A stretch of DNA of 20,062 nucleotides from an uncultured Variovorax sp. (GTDB taxonomy: Bacteria > Pseudomonadota > Gammaproteobacteria > Burkholderiales > Burkholderiaceae): positions 1 to 20,062 of the forward strand of contig CAMLCW010000046.1 of the NCBI GenBank assembly GCA_946478645.1, in the 5' to 3' direction. The first letter of the stretch is position 1, and each line of letters begins with the position of its first letter. The notes under the pieces are model-generated. The model ran no database searches, was not told the DNA's origin, and was given only the letters and a program-made list of their open reading frames with translations. Position numbers and translations under genes: made by a program. Below, piece by piece: positions 7,358 to 14,374 of this stretch.

Positions 7358-8893
7358 TCAGGCAAACAACCCCTTGTGTTGCTCGCGCAGCGAAGCCTTC
7401 TGCACCTTCCCCATCGCATTGCGCGGCAATTCACCGACGACGAAGCAGCGTTTCGGAATCTTGAAGTTCGCGAGCTTCGACTTGAGTTCCGCGACGATCG
7501 CGTCGGCGTCGATGGCCGCACCCGGCTTCGCGACGACGATCGCCACGCCGACTTCGCCGAAGTCGGCGTGCGGCACGCCGACCACCGCGCTCTCGGCCAC
7601 ACCCGGCAACTCGTTGATGTAGCCCTCGATCTCGGCCGGGTAGACGTTGTAGCCGCCGCTGATGATCAGGTCCTTGCTGCGCCCGACGATCGTGATGTAG
7701 CCGAGGCCGTCGATCTTGCCGACGTCGCCGGTCTTGAAGAAGCCGTCGGCGGTGAATTCTTCGCTGGTTTTTTCCGGCATGCGCCAGTAGCCCGCGAACA
7801 CGTTGGGGCCGCTGACCTCGATGTTGCCGATCTCATCGGTGGTGCAGTCGCGCCCGGCATCGTCGCGCACACGCAGTTGCACGCCCGGCAGCGCAAAGCC
7901 GACCGTGCCGCCGCGGCGTTCGCCCTGCGCCGGGCTGTAGGGGTTGGAGGTGAGCATGATCGTCTCGCTCATGCCGTAGCGCTCGAGGATCGTGTGGCCC
8001 GTGCGCTCGCGCCATTCGTCGAAGGTCTCGATCAGGAGCGGCGCCGAACCGGCCACGAAGAGCCGCATGTTGCGCACCGCCTCGCGCGTGAGGCAGGGTT
8101 CGGCGAGCATGCGCACGTAGAGCGTGGGCACGCCCATGAAGACGGTGGCCTCGGGCAGTTTCTCGACCACGCGCTTCGGATCGAATTTGGCAAGCCAGAT
8201 CATCTTGCTGCCGTTGAGCAGCGCGCCGTGCAGCGCAACGAAGAGGCCATGCACATGGAAGATGGGCAATGCGTGGATCAACACGTCGCCTTGGGTCCAG
8301 CCCCAGTAGTCCTTGAGCACTTCGGCGTTCGACAGCAGGTTGCCGTGCGTGAGCATGGCGCCCTTGCTGCGGCCGGTGGTCCCGCTGGTGTAGAGGATCG
8401 CGGCGAGGTCGTCGGGGTTCCTGTGCGCCACGGTGTGCTGGTCGCTGCACTGGGCGGCCACCTCGAGCAGCGTGCCGGTCCGGTCGTCGTCGAGCGTGAA
8501 CACGTGGCGCGTGCCGGCCGCAGTGGCGATCGGCCCGACCCATTCGGCATTGCGGCTCGTGCAGACCACCACGGCGGGCTCGGCGTTGCCGATGAAGTAG
8601 GCGATCTCGGCGCTCTGGTAGGCGGTGTTGAGCGGCAGGAACACATAGCCCGCGCGCAGCGTTGCGAGGTACAGGATCATGGCCTCGACCGACTTCTCGA
8701 CCTGCACCGCGATGCGTGCGCCCTCCTCCAGGCCGAGCGCGTCGAGCAGGTTGGCGATCATCGCGCTCGCACGTTCGAGGTCGCGCCATGAATAGAAAAG
8801 CCCGCTGTCGGTTTCGACGGCGATGCCGTCGAGGTCGGCGGGAAAGGCGGCGCGCAGCGCGGCGAACAGATTGGGGTTGGCTTTCGTCTTCAT
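7358..8893 (-). CDS. matB: Malonyl-CoA synthetase (malonate-CoA ligase)
   Basis: A 511-residue member of the ANL adenylate-forming family. It converts malonate, ATP and CoA to malonyl-CoA, AMP and pyrophosphate in the cytoplasm. Motifs in order are YTSGTTGRSKG (168-178), IFHVHGLF (211-218), ERYGMSE (304-310), KTGD (387-390), GRSKDLI (404-410) and catalytic Lys in NAMGK (496). Overall similarity to MatB, and co-transcription with malonyl-CoA decarboxylase, separate it from general acyl-CoA synthetases. It is the last gene of the gntR-mcd-bug-matB operon. The ATG at 8893 has no ribosome binding site; it overlaps by four bases (ATGA) the stop of a 41-codon frame that fills the gap to the Bug gene, so translation may be coupled to that frame. 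Confidence 0.92.
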   Translation of the reverse strand: MKTKANPNLFAALRAAFPADLDGIAVETDSGLFYSWRDLERASAMIANLLDALGLEEGARIAVQVEKSVEAMILYLATLRAGYVFLPLNTAYQSAEIAYFIGNAEPAVVVCTSRNAEWVGPIATAAGTRHVFTLDDDRTGTLLEVAAQCSDQHTVAHRNPDDLAAILYTSGTTGRSKGAMLTHGNLLSNAEVLKDYWGWTQGDVLIHALPIFHVHGLFVALHGALLNGSKMIWLAKFDPKRVVEKLPEATVFMGVPTLYVRMLAEPCLTREAVRNMRLFVAGSAPLLIETFDEWRERTGHTILERYGMSETIMLTSNPYSPAQGERRGGTVGFALPGVQLRVRDDAGRDCTTDEIGNIEVSGPNVFAGYWRMPEKTSEEFTADGFFKTGDVGKIDGLGYITIVGRSKDLIISGGYNVYPAEIEGYINELPGVAESAVVGVPHADFGEVGVAIVVAKPGAAIDADAIVAELKSKLANFKIPKRCFVVGELPRNAMGKVQKASLREQHKGLFA

Positions 8894-9015
8894 GATGCAG
8901 GTACGTCGTCGGAAATTCGGTGGCCGGCCCGCGAGGAAGGCGGCAATGCCTTCGCGGTGCCCGGCAAGTCGGCCGCGGCACCCTCGCGGTGCGAGAACGC
9001 CGCGGCCTCTCCCAT
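8890..9015 (-). CDS. 41-codon frame coupled to both neighbours; holds a hydratase remnant out of frame
   Basis: An ATG at 9015 overlaps the Bug gene stop (TGATG), and its TGA overlaps the matB start (ATGA), the geometry of translationally coupled genes on both sides. The 41-residue product (starting MGEAAAFSHREG) resembles nothing I know as a whole. Its first ten residues and the adjacent frame both contain HREG, suggesting a frameshifted remnant. It may still be translated, because otherwise matB has no visible ribosome binding site. It is either a decaying gene or a coupling leader. Confidence 0.4.
   Translation of the reverse strand: MGEAAAFSHREGAAADLPGTAKALPPSSRAGHRISDDVPAS
8912..9012 (-). 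pseudogene. 3' remnant of an enoyl-CoA hydratase/isomerase family gene
   Basis: In the matB reading frame, bases 8956-8912 encode REGIAAFLAGRPPNF, which matches the typical C-terminus of enoyl-CoA hydratase/isomerase proteins ('REGIAAFL-x-x-RPP-x-F'). No start, active site or crotonase core precedes it, since the Bug gene ends only about 60 bases away. A second, out-of-frame HREG occurs at about 8985-8974, and the DNA around the two is similar (GGCAATGCCTTCGCGGTGC versus GGCACCCTCGCGGTGC on the plus strand). The simplest reading is a hydratase gene once in the operon, mostly deleted and frameshifted. The left part of the boundary is uncertain. Confidence 0.5.
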
Positions 9016-10007
9016 CACTCGAGCTTGGCGCCCGACGCCTTCACCACCGTGGCCCAGCGCTTGATCTCGGAGTTCACGAAGCCGCCGTAGGCGGCCATGG
9101 TCAGGTTGGGAACCTCGGCGCCGTTCTGGGTCCAGATCGCCTTGAGCTCATCGGTCGCGAGCGCCTTCTTCATGTCGTCGACGATGCGCGCCTGCACGTC
9201 GGCCGGCGTGCCCTTGGGCGCCCACAGGCCGTACCAGGTGGTCACGGTGTAGTCGGGCAGGCCGACCTCGGCGGCGCAGGGCACGTCGGGGAACGCAGGA
9301 TTGCGCTTGGCGCCCGCGACCATCAGCGCCTTGATGCGGCCGCCCTTGATGTGCTGGGCCGAGGAACCGAGGCCGTCGAACATCATGTCGACGTTGCCGG
9401 CGATCAGGTCCGACAGCGCCGGGCCCGCGCCGCGGTACGGGATGTGGGTGATGAAGGTGCCGGTCTGCAGCTTGAACAGTTCGCCCGCGAGGTGGTGCGA
9501 GGTGCCCGCGCCGGCCGATCCATAGTTGAGCTTGCCGGGATTGCGCTTGGCAAACGCGACGAACTCCTGGAGCGTGCTGGCCGTGACGCGGCGCGGGTTG
9601 ACCACCACCACCTGCGGCACGTTGGCCAGCAGCATCAGCGGCACGAAGTCCTTCTCGAGGTCGTAGTCGAGCCGCGGGTAGATCGACGGTGCGATGGCGT
9701 GGTGCACCGCCCCCATGAAGAGCGTGTAGCCGTCGCCCTGCGCCTTGGCCGCGATGCTGGCCCCGACTGTGCCGCCGGCACCGCCGCGGTTGTCGACGAC
9801 CAGCGTCTGGCCGGCCACCTTCGCGAACTGGGCCGAAAGCGGCCGGGCGAAGGCGTCGGTGCCGCCGCCGGCCGGGAACGGCACGACCATGTTCACCGGC
9901 CTCGTGGGCCAGCCTCCGGCCTGCGCCCGTGCGCCGGTGCCGCACAGCACGGCGGCACCGGCTGCGGCAAGCCGCAGCATGTCGCGTCGTTGAAAACTCT
10001 GAGTCAT
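9015..10007 (-). CDS. Tripartite tricarboxylate transporter substrate-binding protein (Bug family)
   Basis: A 330-residue periplasmic solute receptor of the Bug/TctC family, which is greatly expanded in Burkholderiales. It begins with a signal peptide carrying a twin Arg (QRRDMLRLAAAGAAVL) and a probable cleavage after ARAQA, followed by the family landmarks WPTRPVNMVVPFPAGGGTD, VDNRGGAGGTVGA and YGSAGAGTSHHLAGELF. By position between malonyl-CoA decarboxylase and MatB it probably captures malonate or a related dicarboxylate, but the ligand is inferred. No tctA or tctB membrane genes are in the window, so it must use components encoded elsewhere or work otherwise. The ATG at 10007 has an AGGAG ribosome binding site six bases upstream. 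Confidence 0.9.
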   Translation of the reverse strand: MTQSFQRRDMLRLAAAGAAVLCGTGARAQAGGWPTRPVNMVVPFPAGGGTDAFARPLSAQFAKVAGQTLVVDNRGGAGGTVGASIAAKAQGDGYTLFMGAVHHAIAPSIYPRLDYDLEKDFVPLMLLANVPQVVVVNPRRVTASTLQEFVAFAKRNPGKLNYGSAGAGTSHHLAGELFKLQTGTFITHIPYRGAGPALSDLIAGNVDMMFDGLGSSAQHIKGGRIKALMVAGAKRNPAFPDVPCAAEVGLPDYTVTTWYGLWAPKGTPADVQARIVDDMKKALATDELKAIWTQNGAEVPNLTMAAYGGFVNSEIKRWATVVKASGAKLE

Positions 10008-10083
10008 CTGTCATCTCCTGTCGTTGTGGATTGCCGCGCCATGCGGCCGCCGGCGCCGCGCGCGCCGGACTTCTTTTCAGAAC

Positions 10084-11559
10084 TCAGCCTTTTTTGAAGA
10101 ACAGGCTTTCGACGTCTCCCGAAACCGCCACCTTGCCGTCGGCCAGCCAAGCACGGTGCTTGTCCAGCCGCTTGAGATCGTAGAGGTAATTGACCATCAG
10201 GCCGTAGGACTGCTTCAGCCCCTTGGGCGACGGATCGCCAGCCCAGTTGAGCCGCTCGACACGCGCGCCGTTGCCGAGGTGGAAGCGCGCCACCGGATCG
10301 ACCGGGGTGCCGTCGACCAGCGTGTGGCCGAGGTATTCCGCCGCGGCCTGCAGCAGCCATTGGCGCAGCGGCGACCTGGCGTCCAGGTCGATGGTGGCGG
10401 TATCCACGGCCGCCAGCAGGCGCTCGGCGGTCGGAGGCAGCGAACCGACCAGGCGGCCGAGCTCGGCTTCGCGCTTCTCGTCGAGGCGCGGCAGGAGGGT
10501 CGCCGCGTTCTTGGCGAGCCAGGCGCGAAAGCCCGGGATCGGCGACAGCGTGGCAAAGGTCTTCAGGCGTGGGAGCTCTTCCTGCAGCGTCTCGACCACG
10601 CGCTTGATCAGCGAATCGCCGAAGCTCACGCCGCGCAGCCCGGTCTGGGTGTTGCTGATCGAATAGAAGATCGCGGTGGTGGCCTTCGCCGGCTGGGTCG
10701 GCACCGCGGTCTCGTCGAGCAGCGGCGTGATGCCGTCGCTGATGCGGTCGACCAGCGCCACCTCGACGAAGATCAGCGGCTCGTTGGGCAGCCGCGGATG
10801 GAAGAAGCCGTAACAGCGGCGGTCGCTGTCGTCGAGCCGGTTCTTCACGTCGGTCCAGCTCTTGATGTCGTGCACCGCCTCGTAGCGGATCAGCTTCTCG
10901 ATGAGCGAGGCCGGCGAGTTCCAGTCGATGCGGCGCAGCTCGAGGAAGGCCACGTCGAACCAGGTCGAGAACAGGTGCTCGAGCTCGGCATCGAGCGCCA
11001 GCAGGCGCTTGTCCGCCTTGAGGAACGCAAGCAGCTCGGCGCGCAGGTCGACCAGGAAGCGCATGCCCTCGGGTTCGGCCGCGAAGCGCTGCAACAGGCG
11101 CATGCGCGGCGACACCAGCGCACGGCGCAACCGGAGCTCGGCCTGGCCCTCGTCGGGCGTGCCCACCGCGGCCTGGTGCTGGTCGCGCGCGGCCTTGAGC
11201 TTCTGCGGATCGGCCGCGAAATGCTCGCTCATGAGCGCCCAGTAGTCGCGCCGTTCCTCGGGCGTGGCCGCGGCATAGTCGCGCGCGATCGCATGCGCCC
11301 GGCGGCCGCCCTCGACCTCGCTCACGCGCGGATCGATCACCGCCTGCAGCGCCGTCAGCACGCGGCGCAGCGTTCTCGGCGACAGCGCCTCGTCGGCCTT
11401 GCGCAGCGTCGCCTGCAGGCGCTCGGCCGTGGTGCGCTGGCTCGGCTTCGCCGCGGTCTTGGGCGCATTGCGCGCGGCGCCCTCGGAGGCCACCGGCACC
11501 TTGCTGCCGGACTTCTCGCCAGAGCGCAGCCGCGCCTGGAACCATTCGGTCGCACTCAT
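10084..11559 (-). CDS. Malonyl-CoA decarboxylase
   Basis: A 491-residue member of the malonyl-CoA decarboxylase family, which splits malonyl-CoA into acetyl-CoA and CO2. The N-terminal helical domain spans roughly residues 40-190. The C-terminal acetyltransferase-like catalytic domain contains CYGFFHPRLPNEPLIFVEVAL, FYSISNTQTGLRGVSFGD, FATLSPIPGFRAWL and ARFHLGNGARVERLNW. The last carries the His of the family's His-Ser catalytic pair. It corresponds to MatA of rhizobial mat operons. The start is the ATG at 11559 with GGAG seven bases upstream; an in-frame TTG two codons earlier is less likely. It sits 55 bases after gntR and 76 before the Bug gene, consistent with one transcript. Confidence 0.93.
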   Translation of the reverse strand: MSATEWFQARLRSGEKSGSKVPVASEGAARNAPKTAAKPSQRTTAERLQATLRKADEALSPRTLRRVLTALQAVIDPRVSEVEGGRRAHAIARDYAAATPEERRDYWALMSEHFAADPQKLKAARDQHQAAVGTPDEGQAELRLRRALVSPRMRLLQRFAAEPEGMRFLVDLRAELLAFLKADKRLLALDAELEHLFSTWFDVAFLELRRIDWNSPASLIEKLIRYEAVHDIKSWTDVKNRLDDSDRRCYGFFHPRLPNEPLIFVEVALVDRISDGITPLLDETAVPTQPAKATTAIFYSISNTQTGLRGVSFGDSLIKRVVETLQEELPRLKTFATLSPIPGFRAWLAKNAATLLPRLDEKREAELGRLVGSLPPTAERLLAAVDTATIDLDARSPLRQWLLQAAAEYLGHTLVDGTPVDPVARFHLGNGARVERLNWAGDPSPKGLKQSYGLMVNYLYDLKRLDKHRAWLADGKVAVSGDVESLFFKKG

Positions 11560-11614
11560 CGACAAACTCCAATGCTGCTCGGGGCGTCGGGCATGGCCCG
11601 GCCCGTGTCGTTCT

Positions 11615-12283
11615 TCATGACATCACCCTGGATTTCTGTTGCCGCGCCACTTCGCGCAGCGCTTCGCGCTGGCGCGTCAGGTGCGTGCGCATGGCCGCGT
11701 CGGCGCCCTCGCTGTCGCGCGCCTTCAATGCCGCGAATACCGCCAGGTGCTCCGACAGGCTCTGCGCGAGCCGGCCCGGTGCATGCAGTTGCTGCAGCCG
11801 CGCGAGCTTGAGGATCTTGCGCAGGTCGCCGATCACCTGCGCCAGCCACCTGTTGTCGGCCAGCTGGATGATCGCCTCATGGATCAGGTGGTTGGTGGCG
11901 TAGTAGTCATTGATGCGCTGGGCCTTCGCGTGGCGCACCAGCCGCTCGTGCAGCACGTCGAGTTCGCTGAGTTCCGCATCGCTGGCGTTGCGCGCGGCCT
12001 CGTAGGCGCAGCGGCCTTCGAGCAATGCGATGACGGGGAAGATCTCGTCGAGGTCGCGCTCGGTCACCTCGCGCACGAAGCAGCCGCGCCGCGGCTCGTG
12101 GCGCAACAGCCCTTCGGCCGTGAGCACCTTGAGCGCTTCGCGCAGCGGCGTGCGCGAGATCGAGAGCTTCTCGCACAGCGCGGCCTCGTCGAGGAAGCTG
12201 CCGGGCACCAGTTCTCCCGCGAAGATCTGCTCGCGCAGCGTGGCGGCGACCTCGTCGTGCAGGGAGTTGGGAACCAGGCGCAT
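11615..12283 (-). CDS. GntR-family (FCD-type) transcriptional regulator of the malonate operon
   Basis: A 222-residue regulator. The N-terminal winged helix-turn-helix (about residues 5-70) includes LVPGSFLDEAALCEKLSISRTPLREAL, the GntR signature, and the C-terminal part is an all-helical FCD ligand-binding domain with the metal/ligand pattern seen in HLIHEAI and SEHLAVFAAL. It heads the mcd-bug-matB operon and is the likely malonate- or malonyl-CoA-responsive regulator, equivalent to MatR. The start at 12283 (MRLVPNSLHDEV) is chosen because the helix-turn-helix follows at the normal distance. The open frame extends 31 codons further, through the operator repeats, and that part does not look like protein. 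Confidence 0.88.
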   Translation of the reverse strand: MRLVPNSLHDEVAATLREQIFAGELVPGSFLDEAALCEKLSISRTPLREALKVLTAEGLLRHEPRRGCFVREVTERDLDEIFPVIALLEGRCAYEAARNASDAELSELDVLHERLVRHAKAQRINDYYATNHLIHEAIIQLADNRWLAQVIGDLRKILKLARLQQLHAPGRLAQSLSEHLAVFAALKARDSEGADAAMRTHLTRQREALREVARQQKSRVMS

Positions 12284-12318
12284 GGGATGGGTGCTCTCGC
12301 GCTTCCGTGCCGCCGCGT

Positions 12319-12350
12319 TTACAGGTAATTTCTCATAATTACGCGTAATT
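12319..12350. promoter_or_regulatory. Phased operator repeats upstream of gntR
   Basis: An AT-rich island in GC-rich DNA, 36-67 bases upstream of the gntR start. It holds two TTAC-NN-GTAA palindromes (12319-12328 and 12339-12348) exactly 20 bp apart, the second embedded in the perfect 14-bp palindrome AATTACGCGTAATT (12337-12350). TAATT also recurs at exactly 10-bp steps (12326, 12336, 12346). The same bases can be read as GTAATT-N6-AATTAC (12325-12342), closer to the GT-Nx-AC consensus of GntR regulators. A binding site for the adjacent regulator is inferred. Confidence 0.6.
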
Positions 12351-12368
12351 GTGGGTCGCTGCCCCTTG

Positions 12369-12387
12369 GCGCGCAAGCATCGCGCGC
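12369..12387 (-). terminator. Possible hairpin after lgt
   Basis: GCGCGC-AAGCATC-GCGCGC makes a 6-bp stem with a 7-base loop, about 50 bases after the lgt stop and upstream of the gntR operator. No T tract follows. It may end the lysR-lgt transcript, but the evidence is thin. Confidence 0.25.
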
Positions 12388-12437
12388 GGCTTCGGCGCCC
12401 GGACTTACCCTTGCTTGGGCAGGAACCGCCGCCCGCG

Positions 12438-13259
12438 TCAGACGCGTGCGGGTTGCGGCCGCCGCGCCGCCCAAAGCCACAGCCCGATGCCGAAGAGCAC
12501 CATCGGCACGCTGAGCCACTGCCCCTGGCTCAGGTCGAGTGCGCGCAGCCCCAGGAAGTCGTCGGGTTCGCGGAAGTACTCGGCAATGAAGCGGAAAACG
12601 CCGTAGCCGATCAGGAACACCGCGGCCACCTGCCCCTGCTTGCGCTCCTTGCGCGCGTAGAGCCACATCACCACGAACAGCAGCAGCCCCTCGAGCAGGA
12701 ACTGGTAGACCTGCGACGGATGGCGCGGCAGCATCGAGCCGCTCTGCGGAAAGACCATGCCCCACGGCAGGTCGGGGCTGCTGAAGCGGCCCCAGAGTTC
12801 GCCGTTGATGAAGTTGCCCACGCGCCCTGCCGCAAGGCCGGTCGGCACGCAGGGCGCGACGAAATCCATCACCTGCCAGAACGGCCGACTGCGCGAATGC
12901 GCGTACCACAGCATGGCGCCGATCACGCCCAGCAGGCCGCCATGGAAGCTCATGCCGCCCTGCCACACATAGAAGATCTCGAGCGGATTCGACAGGTAGT
13001 ACCCGGGCTTGTAGAACAGGCAGTAGCCGAGCCGCCCACCGACGATGACGCCCATGACGCCCAGAAAAAGAATGTCCTCGACATCCTTGCGCTGCCAGGC
13101 GGCCGCACCGGCGAGCGAGCGGTACGGCTCGTGCCGCAGGCGCCGCGTGCCGAGAAAGTAGAACAGCGCGAAGGCCGCCAGGTAGGTCAGGCCGTACCAG
13201 TGGATGGCGATCGGCCCGAGTTGCAGGGCGACGGGGTTGATCTGTGGATACATGAGCAT
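12438..13259 (-). CDS. lgt: Prolipoprotein diacylglyceryl transferase
   Basis: A 273-residue polytopic inner-membrane enzyme, the normal Lgt length. It transfers diacylglycerol from phosphatidylglycerol to the lipobox Cys of prolipoproteins, the first step of lipoprotein maturation. Landmarks are IHWYGLTYL near the N-terminus, [23 protein letters not shown] with the conserved His, the Lgt signature [26 protein letters not shown] and [11 protein letters not shown]. Several hydrophobic segments fit a seven-helix topology. The start is ATG 13259 or the Met two codons later. No ribosome binding site is visible, and a CACAAT hexamer ends six bases before 13259, so the message may be leaderless from its own promoter. 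The LysR gene lies 49 bases upstream on the same strand. Confidence 0.96.
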   Translation of the reverse strand: MLMYPQINPVALQLGPIAIHWYGLTYLAAFALFYFLGTRRLRHEPYRSLAGAAAWQRKDVEDILFLGVMGVIVGGRLGYCLFYKPGYYLSNPLEIFYVWQGGMSFHGGLLGVIGAMLWYAHSRSRPFWQVMDFVAPCVPTGLAAGRVGNFINGELWGRFSSPDLPWGMVFPQSGSMLPRHPSQVYQFLLEGLLLFVVMWLYARKERKQGQVAAVFLIGYGVFRFIAEYFREPDDFLGLRALDLSQGQWLSVPMVLFGIGLWLWAARRPQPARV

Positions 13260-13308
13260 GCGCGGATTGTGCCCGCTGAACCTGGCCGCCCTGCCCGCCG
13301 TCGGGTCG

Positions 13309-14247
13309 TCAAGCGGTCTTCAGCGTGCGCTCTCGCACGAAGTCGATGAAGCGCTCGAGCGCGGGGTGCGCGGCCTGCGCGGGCCAAGCCAGGCTGGTCT
13401 CGCAGGCGGGCAGCGCCAGCCGCGCGCGGCCCGCGGCCTTGAACTCGTGCGCCTGCCGATAAACGACGCCCGCGCGCCGGAACTGCATCACGCTGTGCGG
13501 CACCCAGGCCATGCCGATGCCGCCCGAGACGAGGTTCACGATGGTCTGCATCTGGATCGCCTCCTGCGCCACCTGCGGCGTGCGGCCCGCCGCGTGATAG
13601 AGGCCCAGGATCGCGTCGTGCAGCGAAGGCACGATCCGGCGCGGGAAGATCACCAGCGGTTCGTCGAGCACCTCGGCCAGCGGCACGGGTCTGGCGCGTG
13701 CCAGCCGGTGCTGCGCGGGCATCGCCAGCACCAGCGGCTCTTCCTCGACCGCCAGCCTTTCCAGCCCGGGCGGCGCTGCACCCGGCGAGTGGAGCATCAG
13801 CCCGGCGTCGATCTCGCCGCGCGCCAGCGCCTCGCGCTGCACGTCGCCTGTCGCCTCGACGAGCTCGAGCGCCACTTCGGGGCACAGCACGCGGAATTCG
13901 CGCACCCAGGCCGGCAGCTTCTCGAAGCCGATGGTCGAGACGAAGGCGATGCGCACCCGCCCCACCTGCCCTGCCGCAGCGGCACGCGCACGCGCTGGCA
14001 ACGCCTGCGCCCGCGCCAGCAGGTCGCGCACGTCGGGCAGCAGCGCCTCGCCCGCCGGCGTGAGCGCCACGCGCCGCCGCGTGCGGTCGAAGAGCACGAC
14101 CCCGAGCGTCTTTTCAAGCTGAGCAATGGCTTGCGTGACCGGCGGCTGCGTCATGTGCAGGCGCTCGGCGGCGCGGCCGAAATGAAGCTCTTCGGCGACG
14201 GCGACGAACTGGCGCCATGCACGCAGGTCGATCCAATGCTCTTTCAT
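13309..14247 (-). CDS. LysR-family transcriptional regulator, probably of ilvD and itself
   Basis: A 312-residue LysR-type regulator. The N-terminal winged helix-turn-helix (about residues 8-66) contains [32 protein letters not shown] and [17 protein letters not shown] in succession. The C-terminal periplasmic-binding-like effector domain begins near [14 protein letters not shown] and includes [11 protein letters not shown]. The gene is transcribed divergently from ilvD, and a perfect 15-bp T-N11-A site covers its start codon, which points to autorepression and control of ilvD. The inducer is unknown. It does not look like IlvY beyond family resemblance, so I give no symbol. lgt follows 49 bases downstream. 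Confidence 0.9.
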   Translation of the reverse strand: MKEHWIDLRAWRQFVAVAEELHFGRAAERLHMTQPPVTQAIAQLEKTLGVVLFDRTRRRVALTPAGEALLPDVRDLLARAQALPARARAAAAGQVGRVRIAFVSTIGFEKLPAWVREFRVLCPEVALELVEATGDVQREALARGEIDAGLMLHSPGAAPPGLERLAVEEEPLVLAMPAQHRLARARPVPLAEVLDEPLVIFPRRIVPSLHDAILGLYHAAGRTPQVAQEAIQMQTIVNLVSGGIGMAWVPHSVMQFRRAGVVYRQAHEFKAAGRARLALPACETSLAWPAQAAHPALERFIDFVRERTLKTA

Positions 14248-14260
14248 ATGCCGAGCATAT
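14246..14260. promoter_or_regulatory. LysR-type recognition site (T-N11-A)
   Basis: ATATGC-CGA-GCATAT is a perfect 15-bp inverted repeat containing the LysR-family T-N11-A pattern. It overlaps the start codon of the LysR gene (14245-14247). Its centre at 14253 is about 65 bases upstream of the start predicted for ilvD transcription near 14318, the classical position of a LysR recognition site. Confidence 0.65.
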
Positions 14261-14279
14261 CAATGCAGCCTCAAAAATG

Positions 14280-14293
14280 GATTGGAAGCAATC
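14280..14293. promoter_or_regulatory. Second dyad over the ilvD -35, candidate LysR activation site
   Basis: GATTG-GAAG-CAATC is a perfect 5-bp inverted repeat with a 4-base spacer that overlaps the putative -35 TTGGAA (14282-14287). LysR regulators usually contact a second, weaker site at this place and shift on it when the inducer binds. This assignment is inference from position. Confidence 0.45.
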
Positions 14294-14311
14294 AGTCAGA
14301 AGTCGGATACT
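14282..14311 (+). promoter_or_regulatory. Putative ilvD promoter
   Basis: TTGGAA (14282-14287) and GATACT (14306-14311) are separated by 18 bp, each matching the sigma-70 consensus at four of six positions. The predicted transcription start is near 14318, leaving a leader of about 57 bases before the ilvD ATG. Confidence 0.4.
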
Positions 14312-14374
14312 TGGTGCTTCCCCTGCGCAACCCCACGCGCTTCCCCCACGACAGAAGAGACGACACGAACCACC

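Noticed and set aside
7376..8791. A 471-codon plus-strand frame opposite matB
   Set aside because: It is antisense to a fully motif-supported synthetase gene and His/Val/Ala-rich without domain signatures.
11560..11565. A TTG start two codons upstream for malonyl-CoA decarboxylase
   Set aside because: The ATG at 11559 has a GGAG site at ideal spacing, so the TTG is not needed.
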